Origin: Desulfomarina profundi
GTDB lineage: Bacteria > Desulfobacterota > Desulfobulbia > Desulfobulbales > Desulfocapsaceae
Length of the DNA: 64,000 nucleotides
Direction: 5' to 3'
Assembly (NCBI RefSeq): GCF_019703855.1
Contig: NZ_AP024086.1
Span: 1,508,501 to 1,572,500, forward strand
Below, piece by piece: positions 26,781 to 36,287 of this stretch (positions are counted from its first letter, which is position 1; each line of letters opens with the position of its first letter). The position numbers and the translations under genes are program-made. The notes below the pieces were generated by a model that had not been told where the DNA came from, ran no database searches, and saw only the letters and a program-made list of their open reading frames with translations.

Positions 26781-28184
26781 CTACGAGCGAAGATAACTGT
26801 CAACATCGTTGGAAACAATAACTCCATAGTTAATTGCTCCAAGCCATCCGGACATTATTATTCCTACAGAACCCACATGAAAAAGTCCCGGGACTTCCTT
26901 GAAAATTGATCTGGAAATATCAAGACCCTCAAATTTGGTACCAAAAGATGTTCCCCGGGTGTGCAGAGTATACCTGTTGAATGTTTTTGGCGTGGCAGCT
27001 TCCGTCCAGTCAATTTTATCGGCGACATCTGGAAGATACCTCTGAAGATCTTTGACACTTCTGGTAATGAGTTCTCTTTTTCTTGCCTGGTAAAGATCCT
27101 CATTCAGCCCGCTCCAGTCTCCATAACGGCTGTTCATCGAAGCAACCACGGTATAGCGGTTCAATCCCGGCCGTGTTTTCGGGTAGTATATTGAAAATGT
27201 TTTGGATTTTGTCTCTACATCAAGCAATTCTTCCGAATCAAATTGAGGTGCAGTTGAACTGAAGATAAGATCGCCGATATCCTTAATACTTTCACCATTC
27301 TTAATTCCGATATAAACCTGACAACTGGAATTGTTGACTCTTATCTTATCTGCACGGCCCATAAATTCATCAGAAAAAACATCTTTGCCGGTCAGGTTGT
27401 AAATTGTATTTGTAATACCGCTGTTTGAAACCACAGCCTTTGCAGTAATGACCTTGCCAAACACTTCAACTCCCCGAACCTTGCCTCGTTCAACCACAAT
27501 TCTGTCAACACGTGCCTGGGTACAGAGAGTGACACCGTTCTTTTCCAGCTCATCAGCCATCATGCCGATCAGTTTATCAGTGCCTCCCCTGAAAGTAAAA
27601 ACGCCACGATTCATAAAATTGGAAAAAACAATTCCATAGGTGATCGCGGGATCATCAAGGGTTGAACCGTTTGCATAAGTTATCGGTTCCATAAGGAAAC
27701 GATGTACATCAGTTCTGCCCGGGAAAAAATCTTCGAAAAGTTCACGGGTGGACAAGGTTTGGTCATCATAGAAATTCATTCCGGATACAGTCTCAAAAAA
27801 ACGATCGATGACTGGGCGGGATATGGAAAAATGATGTTCCAGGATACGGGTAAAATCTTCCTTGTCAAAGGTTGTCCGCAGGGAAAACTGCGGGTTATCG
27901 AAAACTATATTTTTGAGCTGAACTATTGATTCCATGATGGCTTTATTCCAATACTTTTTACATGTTTTGACCATGCCGTATGGAAAGCCGTGGAGAGAAA
28001 TGTCAAAAATATGACCCTTGCGCCTGAACCAGGTGGCCAAACCACCGAGTCTGTGATGGTGTTCCAGCAGAAGAACCCTGTGGCCACAATAGGCAAGCCG
28101 GTTTGCCGTGGTCATTCCGCCAAGACCGGAACCAATTATTATGGCATCGTAATTCTCTGAGAGCTGTGAAAATGTTTTTGGCAT
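26781..28184 (-). CDS. CrtI/CrtISO-like FAD-dependent desaturase or isomerase 1
   Basis: A 467-residue flavoprotein of the phytoene desaturase/retinol saturase superfamily. The N-terminal FAD site is YDAIIIGSGLGGMTTANRLAYCGHRVLLLEHHHRLGG, and the C-terminal FAD-contacting stretch is GLFHVGSVGIIMSGWLGAINYG. The middle (FTFRGGTDKLIGMMADELEKNG) is typical of CrtI-type proteins. It sits in a fatty-acid-type operon, not a carotenoid one: no phytoene synthase is present. So the substrate is probably an acyl chain. Product chemistry (desaturation, isomerisation or saturation) cannot be read from sequence. Confidence 0.85.
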   Translation of the reverse strand: MPKTFSQLSENYDAIIIGSGLGGMTTANRLAYCGHRVLLLEHHHRLGGLATWFRRKGHIFDISLHGFPYGMVKTCKKYWNKAIMESIVQLKNIVFDNPQFSLRTTFDKEDFTRILEHHFSISRPVIDRFFETVSGMNFYDDQTLSTRELFEDFFPGRTDVHRFLMEPITYANGSTLDDPAITYGIVFSNFMNRGVFTFRGGTDKLIGMMADELEKNGVTLCTQARVDRIVVERGKVRGVEVFGKVITAKAVVSNSGITNTIYNLTGKDVFSDEFMGRADKIRVNNSSCQVYIGIKNGESIKDIGDLIFSSTAPQFDSEELLDVETKSKTFSIYYPKTRPGLNRYTVVASMNSRYGDWSGLNEDLYQARKRELITRSVKDLQRYLPDVADKIDWTEAATPKTFNRYTLHTRGTSFGTKFEGLDISRSIFKEVPGLFHVGSVGIIMSGWLGAINYGVIVSNDVDSYLRS

Positions 28185-28272
28185 TACTTTTTGAAAATAT
28201 ATTATTCTGATCCCATCATCAGCATACGGTACAAGCAGTTGATCAGGGGAAGGTTGCTGTGCTGTATAACTT

Positions 28273-29655
28273 TTATAACCTCGGGAGTATATGTCTGTTC
28301 ACAATAGACACTCCACTCAGCATGGAACCGATTATACCAAGAAATCCCTGGTCTGTTCCAGCTAGAAAAAGGTTGGTAAACCCGATATCTCCATCTTTAA
28401 TTTTATCAGGACTGCCATAGATTGCCCCGTCGATTTTTGAAGTATATCTTTCAATAGTTACAGGGGTGAAGGTGTCTTCATATACTATGTTTGTTCTGAA
28501 ATTTCCAATTTTATTCTCTATTCGTTCCAGGGTCAGCCCTGAGGATATTTTCTTTTGAGCAAGATAATTTCGCCGGTTGTCCGCCAGGTTTTTCCATTGA
28601 GTGTAATTGGCCAGATGTGTGGCACGTATTTCAATTTCATTCTTTTTCTCAATGCCATGAAAATGAGCTGGAAAACAGATCACTCCGCTGGAATGATCCA
28701 CATAATCATCCGGTCTTTGATATCTGAATGTATCAGCATCGTTGTAGAAAATAATAGTTTTCCTGTTTTCTTCAAGGAATTCAGGGTTATTTTTTACTCT
28801 GAAAATTGTCTCCGTGAAAGCAAGTCGAGGACGATTGGGAGAAGGTTGGTCGGTCAGAAGCCGGCGGGTCTCATCTGCACCGATAGTGGAAAGAATATAG
28901 TCACACTCAATTTTTTCACCGGAAACAAGTTGTACTCCATGTACCTCAGTTCCATCATGGAGAATTCTGTTGACCTCCGCATTCTGCTGTATTCTGCCGC
29001 CAAAACCGGTAAAATGGCTGATCAATATATCAAGAAATTCCTTGATATTTCCCTGGGGACGAAACATCCCCTGCAGGTAAATGGCCTGGAACATAATAAC
29101 AAACTGGTTCAGATCCATATCATTTTCATGACTTGAACCATAATACATCAGGGGACAGAGCAGCATTTCCACCAGAAGATCATTCTGCAGCAGGGTGGCA
29201 AGAACCTTTTTTGCTGAACGAAAAGGAGTTTTGGCAAATGGATCAATTGTGTCAAGATAGGAAATCAGTTTTCGGAATCTGTCAATTGATTGCGGAAACA
29301 CGTGGCTGATTTCAGACTCCAACAATCTGTAGTCATTAGAAAAACGTAGTGAGGCCTTATCTTTGAAGACTATCTCACTGCCGAACTGCTGACAGAAAAC
29401 AAATTGTTTTCGTTTGAGTTTCAGTTGCCTGAACAGGCGGTTGACCGGGGCATCTTTCTGCTCGGGTGGCGCATAGTTTGTAATAGCATGCAAACCCGTT
29501 TCAAACAGAATTTTATTTCTAAAATAATAAGAATTAAGACCGCCGGGTCTTGAATGTTTTTCCAGAATAAGAATATCGGGAACAAACCGTGCAGCTCTGA
29601 TTGCGGCGGCCAGCCCTGAAAGGCCGCCGCCAATCACCAAAAGCGGAATTTTCAC
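28273..29655 (-). CDS. CrtI-like FAD-dependent oxidoreductase 2
   Basis: A second, divergent phytoene-desaturase-like flavoprotein of 460 residues. It starts with the dinucleotide motif LLVIGGGLSGLAAAIRAARF, then LEKHSRPGGLNSYYF, and ends with FLAGTDQGFLGIIGSMLSGV, the C-terminal FAD motif. Sequence similarity to its neighbour at 26781-28184 seems low outside the FAD motifs, so this is a paralogue pair rather than a recent duplication. It is 4 bases from the ACP gene, strongly suggesting that its substrate is ACP-bound. Confidence 0.85.
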   Translation of the reverse strand: MKIPLLVIGGGLSGLAAAIRAARFVPDILILEKHSRPGGLNSYYFRNKILFETGLHAITNYAPPEQKDAPVNRLFRQLKLKRKQFVFCQQFGSEIVFKDKASLRFSNDYRLLESEISHVFPQSIDRFRKLISYLDTIDPFAKTPFRSAKKVLATLLQNDLLVEMLLCPLMYYGSSHENDMDLNQFVIMFQAIYLQGMFRPQGNIKEFLDILISHFTGFGGRIQQNAEVNRILHDGTEVHGVQLVSGEKIECDYILSTIGADETRRLLTDQPSPNRPRLAFTETIFRVKNNPEFLEENRKTIIFYNDADTFRYQRPDDYVDHSSGVICFPAHFHGIEKKNEIEIRATHLANYTQWKNLADNRRNYLAQKKISSGLTLERIENKIGNFRTNIVYEDTFTPVTIERYTSKIDGAIYGSPDKIKDGDIGFTNLFLAGTDQGFLGIIGSMLSGVSIVNRHILPRL

Positions 29656-29659
29656 TAAA

Positions 29660-29911
29660 TCAGGCGTCTTTGAGAAGGGGTTGGAGGTAGGTCACACAAC
29701 TGTTCAGAGACGCCAGATTGGGATAATCTTCTTCAGGGATCTGTAATTGGTGGCGTTTTCTAAGTTCCATGACTATATCCAGAAAATCCATTGAATCCAG
29801 GTCAAGCTGGTCTCGCAGGGGTTGATCAGGATCAAGATTCTCAAAATCAGCTTCATCATCAATATCTTCTATGATCTCAAGTATTAGATCTTTAATTTCT
29901 TCACTTGTCAT
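29660..29911 (-). CDS. Acyl carrier protein
   Basis: An 83-residue acidic four-helix protein with the phosphopantetheine site DLDSMDFLDIV. It is distinct from the housekeeping AcpP type (DSLDTVE) and so probably dedicated to this operon. It lies between the ketosynthase (116 bases upstream) and the second CrtI-like gene (4 bases downstream). Confidence 0.92.
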   Translation of the reverse strand: MTSEEIKDLILEIIEDIDDEADFENLDPDQPLRDQLDLDSMDFLDIVMELRKRHQLQIPEEDYPNLASLNSCVTYLQPLLKDA

Positions 29912-30027
29912 GTAGCTCTCCAGATTCGGCGTTATCTATTCTTTCCCAGCGGGAATTGTCAGTTTAAAAGGAAACACTTCCTATAACATACCTTGCCTTT
30001 CTTTTTTATATTTATTTTTCAAAAAAC

Positions 30028-31278
30028 TTATTTTTCAACATCCTGCTCAAACTTTTTTATGATAACAGCTGAATTGATTCCAACCATTCCAAACGAATTA
30101 TTTAAAATGGTTGAAATAGAATCCGTTTTCAGGGCATGATTGATCACCATGTTTTCCAGGGCGCATTCAGGATCAAGGTTGTCGATATTAATCGTCGGAT
30201 GAATATAATTGTCCTCAAATGCAGGAAGATTTCCAGCCAGTTCGAGAACACCGGCCGCTCCCATTGCATGACCGATAATGCTCTTTGTGTTGTTGACAAA
30301 AGTTTTCCCGGAACGCCCGAAAACTTCACGAATTGCTTTACATTCCTCAATATCCCCAGATTTTGTGCCCGTGGCATGGGTATTAATAAGATCAATGTCT
30401 TCTGGGGCCAGTCCAGCTCGCGCCAGAGCCAGCTTCATGCATTCCGCCTGTCGTTTGCCGTAGGGGAGAACAAAGTCACGTGCATCCGAATTCATGGCAT
30501 AGCCTACTATTTCGCCATAAATATGAGCACCTCGCTTTAAGGCATTCTCCAGCTCTTCCAGAACATATACACACCCTCCTTCGGATATGACAATACCGTT
30601 TCTGTCAAGATCAAATGGCCGTGTGGCAAGTCGTGGGTCATCTGCATGATGCCCCAGCGCACCCTGGGCTTTGAAACTTGCAAAAATACCGAATGATCCT
30701 ACAGATTCGGAAATCCCACCGGCAAGGACCATGTCCGCTTCACCCAGTCTCAGTATTTGTGTGGCTTGGATCAAGGAAGCGTTTCCGGCGGCACAGGCAG
30801 CGCCAACAACATAGTGAGGCCCGGTAATGCCCAGGTTCATAGTTATTTCACCGGCAGGATTGTTCAGGACCGTTCTGGGATTGTGATGATGCGTCCAATA
30901 TTTAACGTCGTAATCAAACTGTTTTATATTGTACACTTCGTTTTCAGTTTCAACAGTTCCATGTTCAGTTAAACCAATTACAACGGCAACTTTTGAAACG
31001 TCATAGTGGTGTATGTCAAGTTTCGCGTCGGCCAGTGCTTCATTGGCGCAGTAAACACCAATGCAGCCAGCCCGGGTGCCTTTTTTGTTTTCTTTCTTCT
31101 TTCGATATTTTGTTTCCTGAAAGGTACATATTCCTGCAGGAGCTTTGCCGAAATAGCGGAGATCAATTTCCTGAATTTCACTTGTTCCCTGGAGAAGTTT
31201 TTCACGAAAATCTAATAAATTTGAGGCATTTGGTGCAGTGAGTCCGACACCTGTAATAACAATTCTACGAGTTTGCAT
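30028..31278 (-). CDS. FabF-like beta-ketoacyl-ACP synthase
   Basis: A 416-residue thiolase-fold condensing enzyme. The full Cys-His-His triad is visible: GAACAAGNASL (nucleophile), NTHATGTKSGD and KSIIGHAMGAAG, so it should be catalytically active rather than a chain-length factor. It begins MQTRRIVITGVG at 31278; an upstream ATG at 31296 is less typical. An insertion rich in Lys (YRKKKENKKG) sits near residue 60. It is the first gene of the lipid operon and supplies chain elongation for the ACP, ketoreductase and dehydratase behind it. Confidence 0.92.
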   Translation of the reverse strand: MQTRRIVITGVGLTAPNASNLLDFREKLLQGTSEIQEIDLRYFGKAPAGICTFQETKYRKKKENKKGTRAGCIGVYCANEALADAKLDIHHYDVSKVAVVIGLTEHGTVETENEVYNIKQFDYDVKYWTHHHNPRTVLNNPAGEITMNLGITGPHYVVGAACAAGNASLIQATQILRLGEADMVLAGGISESVGSFGIFASFKAQGALGHHADDPRLATRPFDLDRNGIVISEGGCVYVLEELENALKRGAHIYGEIVGYAMNSDARDFVLPYGKRQAECMKLALARAGLAPEDIDLINTHATGTKSGDIEECKAIREVFGRSGKTFVNNTKSIIGHAMGAAGVLELAGNLPAFEDNYIHPTINIDNLDPECALENMVINHALKTDSISTILNNSFGMVGINSAVIIKKFEQDVEK

Positions 31279-31470
31279 AATTAACTGATGTACCAAATTG
31301 AGGATTTTTTGTTCAAAATTCCCACCGCAAAACGACTTTCAGCAGCTGAATTTTTAAATAATTTGTATAACTATAATATAATTACCGGATGAATTTTATC
31401 TTGTTGAATTTACATGGTTCTCCTGGTGTCGAGTATTGACGGCGAGTTTGCATTGTGGAGGTCGGATCAA

Positions 31471-32196
31471 TTAATAAGAAAATTTACTTTTCTTTCTTCC
31501 CCCGATTTTGCCAACGAGAATACCAAATAAAAAAACAAGGGCCCCACAACCAAACCAGTAATAATTCTGCAGATCCTTGAGTCTGCTGTTTATTGAATGA
31601 CACTCGTTAAGAGAAGACTTTTCCTTTGTGTATTCTTCCAGGAGATTGTTATAGGTGTCTTTTAACTTTTTGAGTTGCACGAGAATGAATTCTTTTTCTT
31701 TTACCACTGTTTCAATCTTTTTCCCTTCAGAAGAGACGTGAGAAAGCCTGGCAATTTGATCGTTCTTGCCGTCAAGCTCCTGCTTCATCGTCTTTAACGT
31801 ATCCCGAAGGACTGCCACATCATCCTGACTTGAGAAATCTTTTTCCCCCTGTAATTTTTTTTCCAGCTGGGTGATTTTTTCCTGAAGCTGTTTTATAATC
31901 ACGCTTTTCGGTAATGCTGACTTGACATATTGCTTTGCAATCCATCCTGTCTTCCCGGTTTGGGTTCTAACCTTGAAGTATTCATTATTTTCTTCTATAA
32001 TTTTAACTTCTTCTTCAGATTTAACAACTCCGGTTACAGTAAAGGGCCTTTGGATATTGTCTCTCAGGTTTATAACCAGAAAGTCAGAAATATAGCCTGT
32101 CGCCTCCTGTTGTTCTTCCTCACCCAGGCAGCTGCATGTGTCAAAAATAACAAAAAAACTGAGTATGAGAAAAATAACTTGAAGGGATCTGTACAT
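31471..32196 (-). CDS. SH3-domain coiled-coil membrane-anchored protein
   Basis: A 241-residue protein of the SH3-plus-anchor type (TIGR04211/YgiM-like). It has a signal sequence (SLQVIFLILSFFVIF), a bacterial SH3 domain (residues about 35-100: INLRDNIQRPF...GWIAKQYV), a long coiled coil (LQEKITQLEKKLQ to KLKDTYNNLLEEYTKE) and a C-terminal membrane helix (YWFGCGALVFLFGILVG) with a basic tail. The start at 32196 has AGGAG 7 bases upstream. Its role is probably in the cell envelope; no substrate can be named. It is 192 bases upstream of the ketosynthase gene. Confidence 0.82.
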   Translation of the reverse strand: MYRSLQVIFLILSFFVIFDTCSCLGEEEQQEATGYISDFLVINLRDNIQRPFTVTGVVKSEEEVKIIEENNEYFKVRTQTGKTGWIAKQYVKSALPKSVIIKQLQEKITQLEKKLQGEKDFSSQDDVAVLRDTLKTMKQELDGKNDQIARLSHVSSEGKKIETVVKEKEFILVQLKKLKDTYNNLLEEYTKEKSSLNECHSINSRLKDLQNYYWFGCGALVFLFGILVGKIGGRKKSKFSY

Positions 32197-32427
32197 AATG
32201 AGCTCCTGCTGTCTTTCTGTTCTGCAGTTACAAGCAAGACTGCTTAACAACTCCATTTCCAGATAAACTGGATTTCCTTAATGAATGAGATCTTTGATTA
32301 ATGCTTCTCTGTATACAAATTGAATATATGGATGTCAATTTTTAACGGTTTTATCTGAAAATTCCATGACCAAAGGTCGTTTGGCAGCAATTGGGAAGTG
32401 AAATCAGCTTTGAAGTATTCATTTCAG

Positions 32428-32600
32428 TTGAAGCCTGGCCATAAAATGGCCTTTTTGCCAAGATATCTGCGTCGCTACGAAAATAAAAATGCTCACATAT
32501 GCCTTATAGGCTGCGTTTTTTATTTTTCTATGCTCCTCGGAGACTTCGCTTACCTGAAATCGAACAAAAAATCCCATTTATGGGCAGACACTGGCTAAAA
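32428..32600. repeat. Family D long imperfect palindrome
   Basis: About 170 bp whose two halves are inverted copies of each other: left CCTGGCCATAAAATGG ... CTACGAAAATAAAAATGC, right GCGTTTTTTATTTTTC ... CCCATTTATGGGC. A 66-codon open frame across it is a by-product. It may be a miniature mobile element or a large hairpin. The rest of the 555-base gap (32197-32751) shows no gene. Confidence 0.65.
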
Positions 32601-32751
32601 GATAGTGTGAAAATATACTGTTATTTATGATTGACAGTAACAGAATTTGTTATCATACTAACATGTATATGCTGCAAAAAAAATCGGGCAGTCATCTCAA
32701 TCCTTTACTTGATGTTGTTTGGTAATCCGAAAATAAAAAAAGGGCACCTGG

Positions 32752-35103
32752 ATGGGAAAACAGGAAGAAAGTGAAATTGATATCATAGAAAACATAAAAA
32801 AAGAAATCGCTCTTTCGGAAGAAAAAAGAAGAGAAAAAAGATTTCAACATAATGTTGCAGTGCTAAAACAGGGTAATCTCGCGGTTTTTGAAAATGAAGA
32901 ATTTGTTCTGAGCTTTGTTGATTATCTCAGTAACACCCTTGAGATCCCTGAAAATGAATTGAAAACACTGCTGTCAGGAATGAGCCAGGGTGCTCTATCC
33001 GAAAACAAATGTATCAAGGAAAGAAGTGTTATGCTTCTGACACTTTCCGCTGATTATATTTTTTCTCAGAACAACAGTGACCTTATTATCAATATTCTTG
33101 ATATTTTTCTCGGCTGGATTGAATACGAGAAAGACTTTATCACAGGTTTTACCGTGATCATGAAAAAACTTGAAGAGATAGTCTTTCGCTTAATTGAAAC
33201 GAATTCCTGGTCTGACGTAGAACGGGTTTTAACAAAACTCTCTCTTATTCAGAAAAATAAAATCCAAAAAAAGAAAGTATTTTCAGGACTGGTCAACGCG
33301 ACGTTTAACAGAATAGTCTCTGAGACCCTGTTAAAAACCCTTGCTGAAAATATTCTTGAAGGGGGAGAGTCTCTTCAGATTTACAAGAATATTTTTCTTC
33401 TCAGTGGAAAGAATGGAGTCAGTTTTCTCCTGGAACAGTTAAGCCGATGCTCAGACAATCAGGAAAGGATGGAGTTGATAAATCTAATTTCCTCCTTCGG
33501 GTATACTGCTTCACCGATTCTTGTGGAATACCTGCAAAAAGAACCATCATCGCTTCTTGTCTGCAATATACTGCATATAATGGCTGAGATTGGAGATCAA
33601 CAGTTGTATGGGTATCTGCGCAAATATCTTGACCACGATGACAGCCGCATTCAGCATGAGGCTGTTCGCTGTATTTTCAAGCTCGAAGGGCAGGATCTTT
33701 CATTCAGAATAGGTGAGGCGCTGGAACGGGTTGATGACCCGATGAAGTGTAAAATAATCAGACAGTTGGCTGAGTCGGATGCCGATCAATCGGACACGGT
33801 TAGAATTTTACAGAAGCTTTCAAGAAAAAGGCTGCAGACTAAAACTCCACAGTGCCTTGAATTATTAAAAACAGTTGCGGCCGTACTGAAAAAATACCCG
33901 CTTCCAGAAAGTGTTGAGCTGTTGGAAGAGATGTCGAAGGAATGTGAAGAACAACAACCAGAACTTGAACAGCTTGAATTCCAGGTAAAGGAATCCTTGA
34001 GAATTCTGCGCCCGAGACTTCGTCATTCAACACGGGAAACAGATAATGCGATGGAGACCATCTTTTTTGATGAAGATCCGGATTTAAGACAGTCAACCTA
34101 TCAAAAGATCAGAGAAACCAACGAACATATCAATGTACTTTATCAGTCCGGCGATATTGAAGGAGCAGGAAAATTCATATATAAAGAAGCCATTTCTGCG
34201 GCTCAGCAGAAAGATTTTCATACCGCTGAGTCATTGCGGGATCGCCTTATAGAAATTAATCCGATGGCCCTGAAAGATGCTATTGAACTCGGAGAATTTA
34301 TTGATGCTGAAAAAGAAAGAAACATGGAGACACAATATCTGCAGATATGGCAAGGACTCCAGGAAAAACTGGCAAAAGTTGAGGTAAATGAGCTTTTCAA
34401 CAGTCTGCGAAAAGAGTATTTTCCGAAAGATTCCATCTTAGTACGAAGTGGTGAAATAGATGACAGCCTCTATTTTCTCAATTCCGGTTATATTGGTCTT
34501 TCCAGTGTTTCAGGCAATAATGAAACTTTCTTAAAAAGAATGCAGCCAGGGGATCTGATAGGGGGAGAACATTTTTTTTCAGTATCGGTATGGACGGTGA
34601 CACTTAAAGCTCTGACTGAAGTCGAAGTTCAGGTGCTGAGTCGTGAAATTTTTGAAAAAATTACCGAAATTTATCCGCATATTGAAACAGTGCTGCAGGA
34701 ACACTATTATCAGCAGGAAAATATAGTCACACTTTTGGAGATGGCAGGTGACGACCGCCGTGAAAGTCCCCGTTATCCGGTTACTCTCTTTATCAGAAAT
34801 ATGTTGCTCGATCCCTATGGAGACAGGGAACAGAGACCGTTTACCGGCGAACTCATGGACATATCCGAAGGGGGACTTGCGTTTGTCGTAATACTTTCAA
34901 AAAAAGATAATGCAAAACTCCTTCTGGGCAGACAGGTTATTACAATAATACCTCTGGCTGGACAGAAGGAGATTCAATGTCTCGGTGTAATTGTCGGAGT
35001 AAGACTTTTTAAAAACGATGTTAATAATTTTTCAGTACACGTCAGACTCTTTAAAAAAATTGAACAGTCAGCCTTAAAACAACTGATCGGCATGTGGGAA
35101 TAG
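32752..35103 (+). CDS. HEAT-repeat / cNMP-binding / PilZ signalling protein
   Basis: A 783-residue cytosolic protein with an unusual mix of domains. Residues about 100-420 are helical repeats with HEAT character (GDQQLYGYLRKYLDHDDSRIQHEAVRCIFKL). A short TPR-like region follows. Residues about 546-650 form a cyclic-nucleotide-binding domain (FPKDSILVRSGEIDDSLYFLNSGY, then MQPGDLIGGEHFF). The last 115 residues (from about 668) are PilZ, with DRRESPRYP (RxxxR-like) and DISEGGLAF (D/NxSxxG), the c-di-GMP contacts. It may integrate cAMP-type and c-di-GMP signals. The dus gene follows after 15 bases. Confidence 0.85.
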   Translation: MGKQEESEIDIIENIKKEIALSEEKRREKRFQHNVAVLKQGNLAVFENEEFVLSFVDYLSNTLEIPENELKTLLSGMSQGALSENKCIKERSVMLLTLSADYIFSQNNSDLIINILDIFLGWIEYEKDFITGFTVIMKKLEEIVFRLIETNSWSDVERVLTKLSLIQKNKIQKKKVFSGLVNATFNRIVSETLLKTLAENILEGGESLQIYKNIFLLSGKNGVSFLLEQLSRCSDNQERMELINLISSFGYTASPILVEYLQKEPSSLLVCNILHIMAEIGDQQLYGYLRKYLDHDDSRIQHEAVRCIFKLEGQDLSFRIGEALERVDDPMKCKIIRQLAESDADQSDTVRILQKLSRKRLQTKTPQCLELLKTVAAVLKKYPLPESVELLEEMSKECEEQQPELEQLEFQVKESLRILRPRLRHSTRETDNAMETIFFDEDPDLRQSTYQKIRETNEHINVLYQSGDIEGAGKFIYKEAISAAQQKDFHTAESLRDRLIEINPMALKDAIELGEFIDAEKERNMETQYLQIWQGLQEKLAKVEVNELFNSLRKEYFPKDSILVRSGEIDDSLYFLNSGYIGLSSVSGNNETFLKRMQPGDLIGGEHFFSVSVWTVTLKALTEVEVQVLSREIFEKITEIYPHIETVLQEHYYQQENIVTLLEMAGDDRRESPRYPVTLFIRNMLLDPYGDREQRPFTGELMDISEGGLAFVVILSKKDNAKLLLGRQVITIIPLAGQKEIQCLGVIVGVRLFKNDVNNFSVHVRLFKKIEQSALKQLIGMWE

Positions 35104-35118
35104 TGTATTGTTGTTGAG

Positions 35119-36102
35119 ATGAAAAAACTTTCTCAGACAATAACAGTACGTAACCTGAAAATTTCCCCTCCTGTTGCCCTTGCGCCGATGGTTGGTCTTT
35201 CCCATTGTGCCCTCCGCCTTCTTCTGAGGGAGCAGGGTGGATTTGGGGTTTTTTTCACTGAAATGCTTGCCGCAAAAAGACTCCCGCACGAAAATGATAC
35301 AATTTCTCCTTTGCTGATAAGAGATCGAATTGAAAAACCACTCATTTACCAGATTGTCGTTTTTTCTCCGGAGCAGGTAGGTCCAGCGGTTGAAAAACTC
35401 CATCTGCTCAGAGCCGACGGAATAGACATTAATCTTGGGTGTCCGGCACCCATGGTTAAAAAACAGGGTGGGGGAATCTCTCTTTGCAATGACATTCATC
35501 ATGCAAATAAGATTCTGAGTGAAATCCGCCGCAGAACACAACTTCCTGTTAGTGCCAAAATCCGCCTTGGTGTGGAATACAGAAGAGAAAAGCTCTCTGC
35601 TTTTTGTAAAAATCTGGAAGATCTGGGACTTGACTATTTGACTATTCATGCCCGTTTGAACGGGGAAAAATTCTGCAGAAAACCTCGGTGGAATGCGATC
35701 GCCGATATTAAAAAAGGCCTATCTATACCTGTTTTCGCAAATGGCGGAATTTTCTCAACAGAAGATGCCCTCAGATGTCTTGAACAGTCTGGCGCGGATG
35801 GTCTGATGCTTGGGAGGGGAGCAGTGAGCAGACCATGGCTTGGCGCTGAGATAAGCAGGGATGTTTATAACCGACCAATTGAAATTCATACCGATTCGCG
35901 GTCGAAAGTCTTTTTCAGATTTGCAGAATTGCTGGAAAAAAAGCTTCCACCAGAACGACGCCTTGGACGATTGAAACAGTTTACCCACTACTTTGCCACA
36001 ACATATTCTTTTGGTCATTCTCTTGCCACATCAGTACAAAATTCGCCAACATTCCGCATGGCGATGAAAAATGCTGCAGAGTTTTTTGAAAATTCACAGT
36101 AA
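35119..36102 (+). CDS. tRNA-dihydrouridine synthase (Dus family)
   Basis: A 327-residue FMN-dependent TIM-barrel enzyme that reduces uridines in the tRNA D-arm. Visible motifs: LAPMVGLSHCALRLL, INLGCPAPMVKKQGGG with the catalytic Cys, VSAKIRLGVEY, LTIHARLNGEK and PVFANGGIFSTEDA ... ADGLMLGRGAVSRPW, which contact FMN phosphate. It is closest to the DusB group by these motifs, though the subgroup is uncertain. It follows the PilZ gene by 15 bases. Confidence 0.9.
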   Translation: MKKLSQTITVRNLKISPPVALAPMVGLSHCALRLLLREQGGFGVFFTEMLAAKRLPHENDTISPLLIRDRIEKPLIYQIVVFSPEQVGPAVEKLHLLRADGIDINLGCPAPMVKKQGGGISLCNDIHHANKILSEIRRRTQLPVSAKIRLGVEYRREKLSAFCKNLEDLGLDYLTIHARLNGEKFCRKPRWNAIADIKKGLSIPVFANGGIFSTEDALRCLEQSGADGLMLGRGAVSRPWLGAEISRDVYNRPIEIHTDSRSKVFFRFAELLEKKLPPERRLGRLKQFTHYFATTYSFGHSLATSVQNSPTFRMAMKNAAEFFENSQ

Positions 36103-36287
36103 GTTCAATGAATTGTAAAATGGAAAATATTGATGAAGTACCTTTGTCAATAGATGTTTAAGATAAAAATACAAACAAATCTAAAACGCTGTATTTGCCG
36201 ATAAGATATGAATACTTATTTTATTATTTGAAATATACTACCAGGATACAATAACCCCGGACCTACACATTCAAAATGGAGATAATT

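Noticed and set aside
28555-29136. 193-codon plus-strand frame opposite the second CrtI-like gene
   Set aside because: The minus-strand gene has clear FAD motifs over its whole length; no signal on the plus strand.
32398-32598. 66-codon plus-strand frame
   Set aside because: Coincides with the Family D palindrome.
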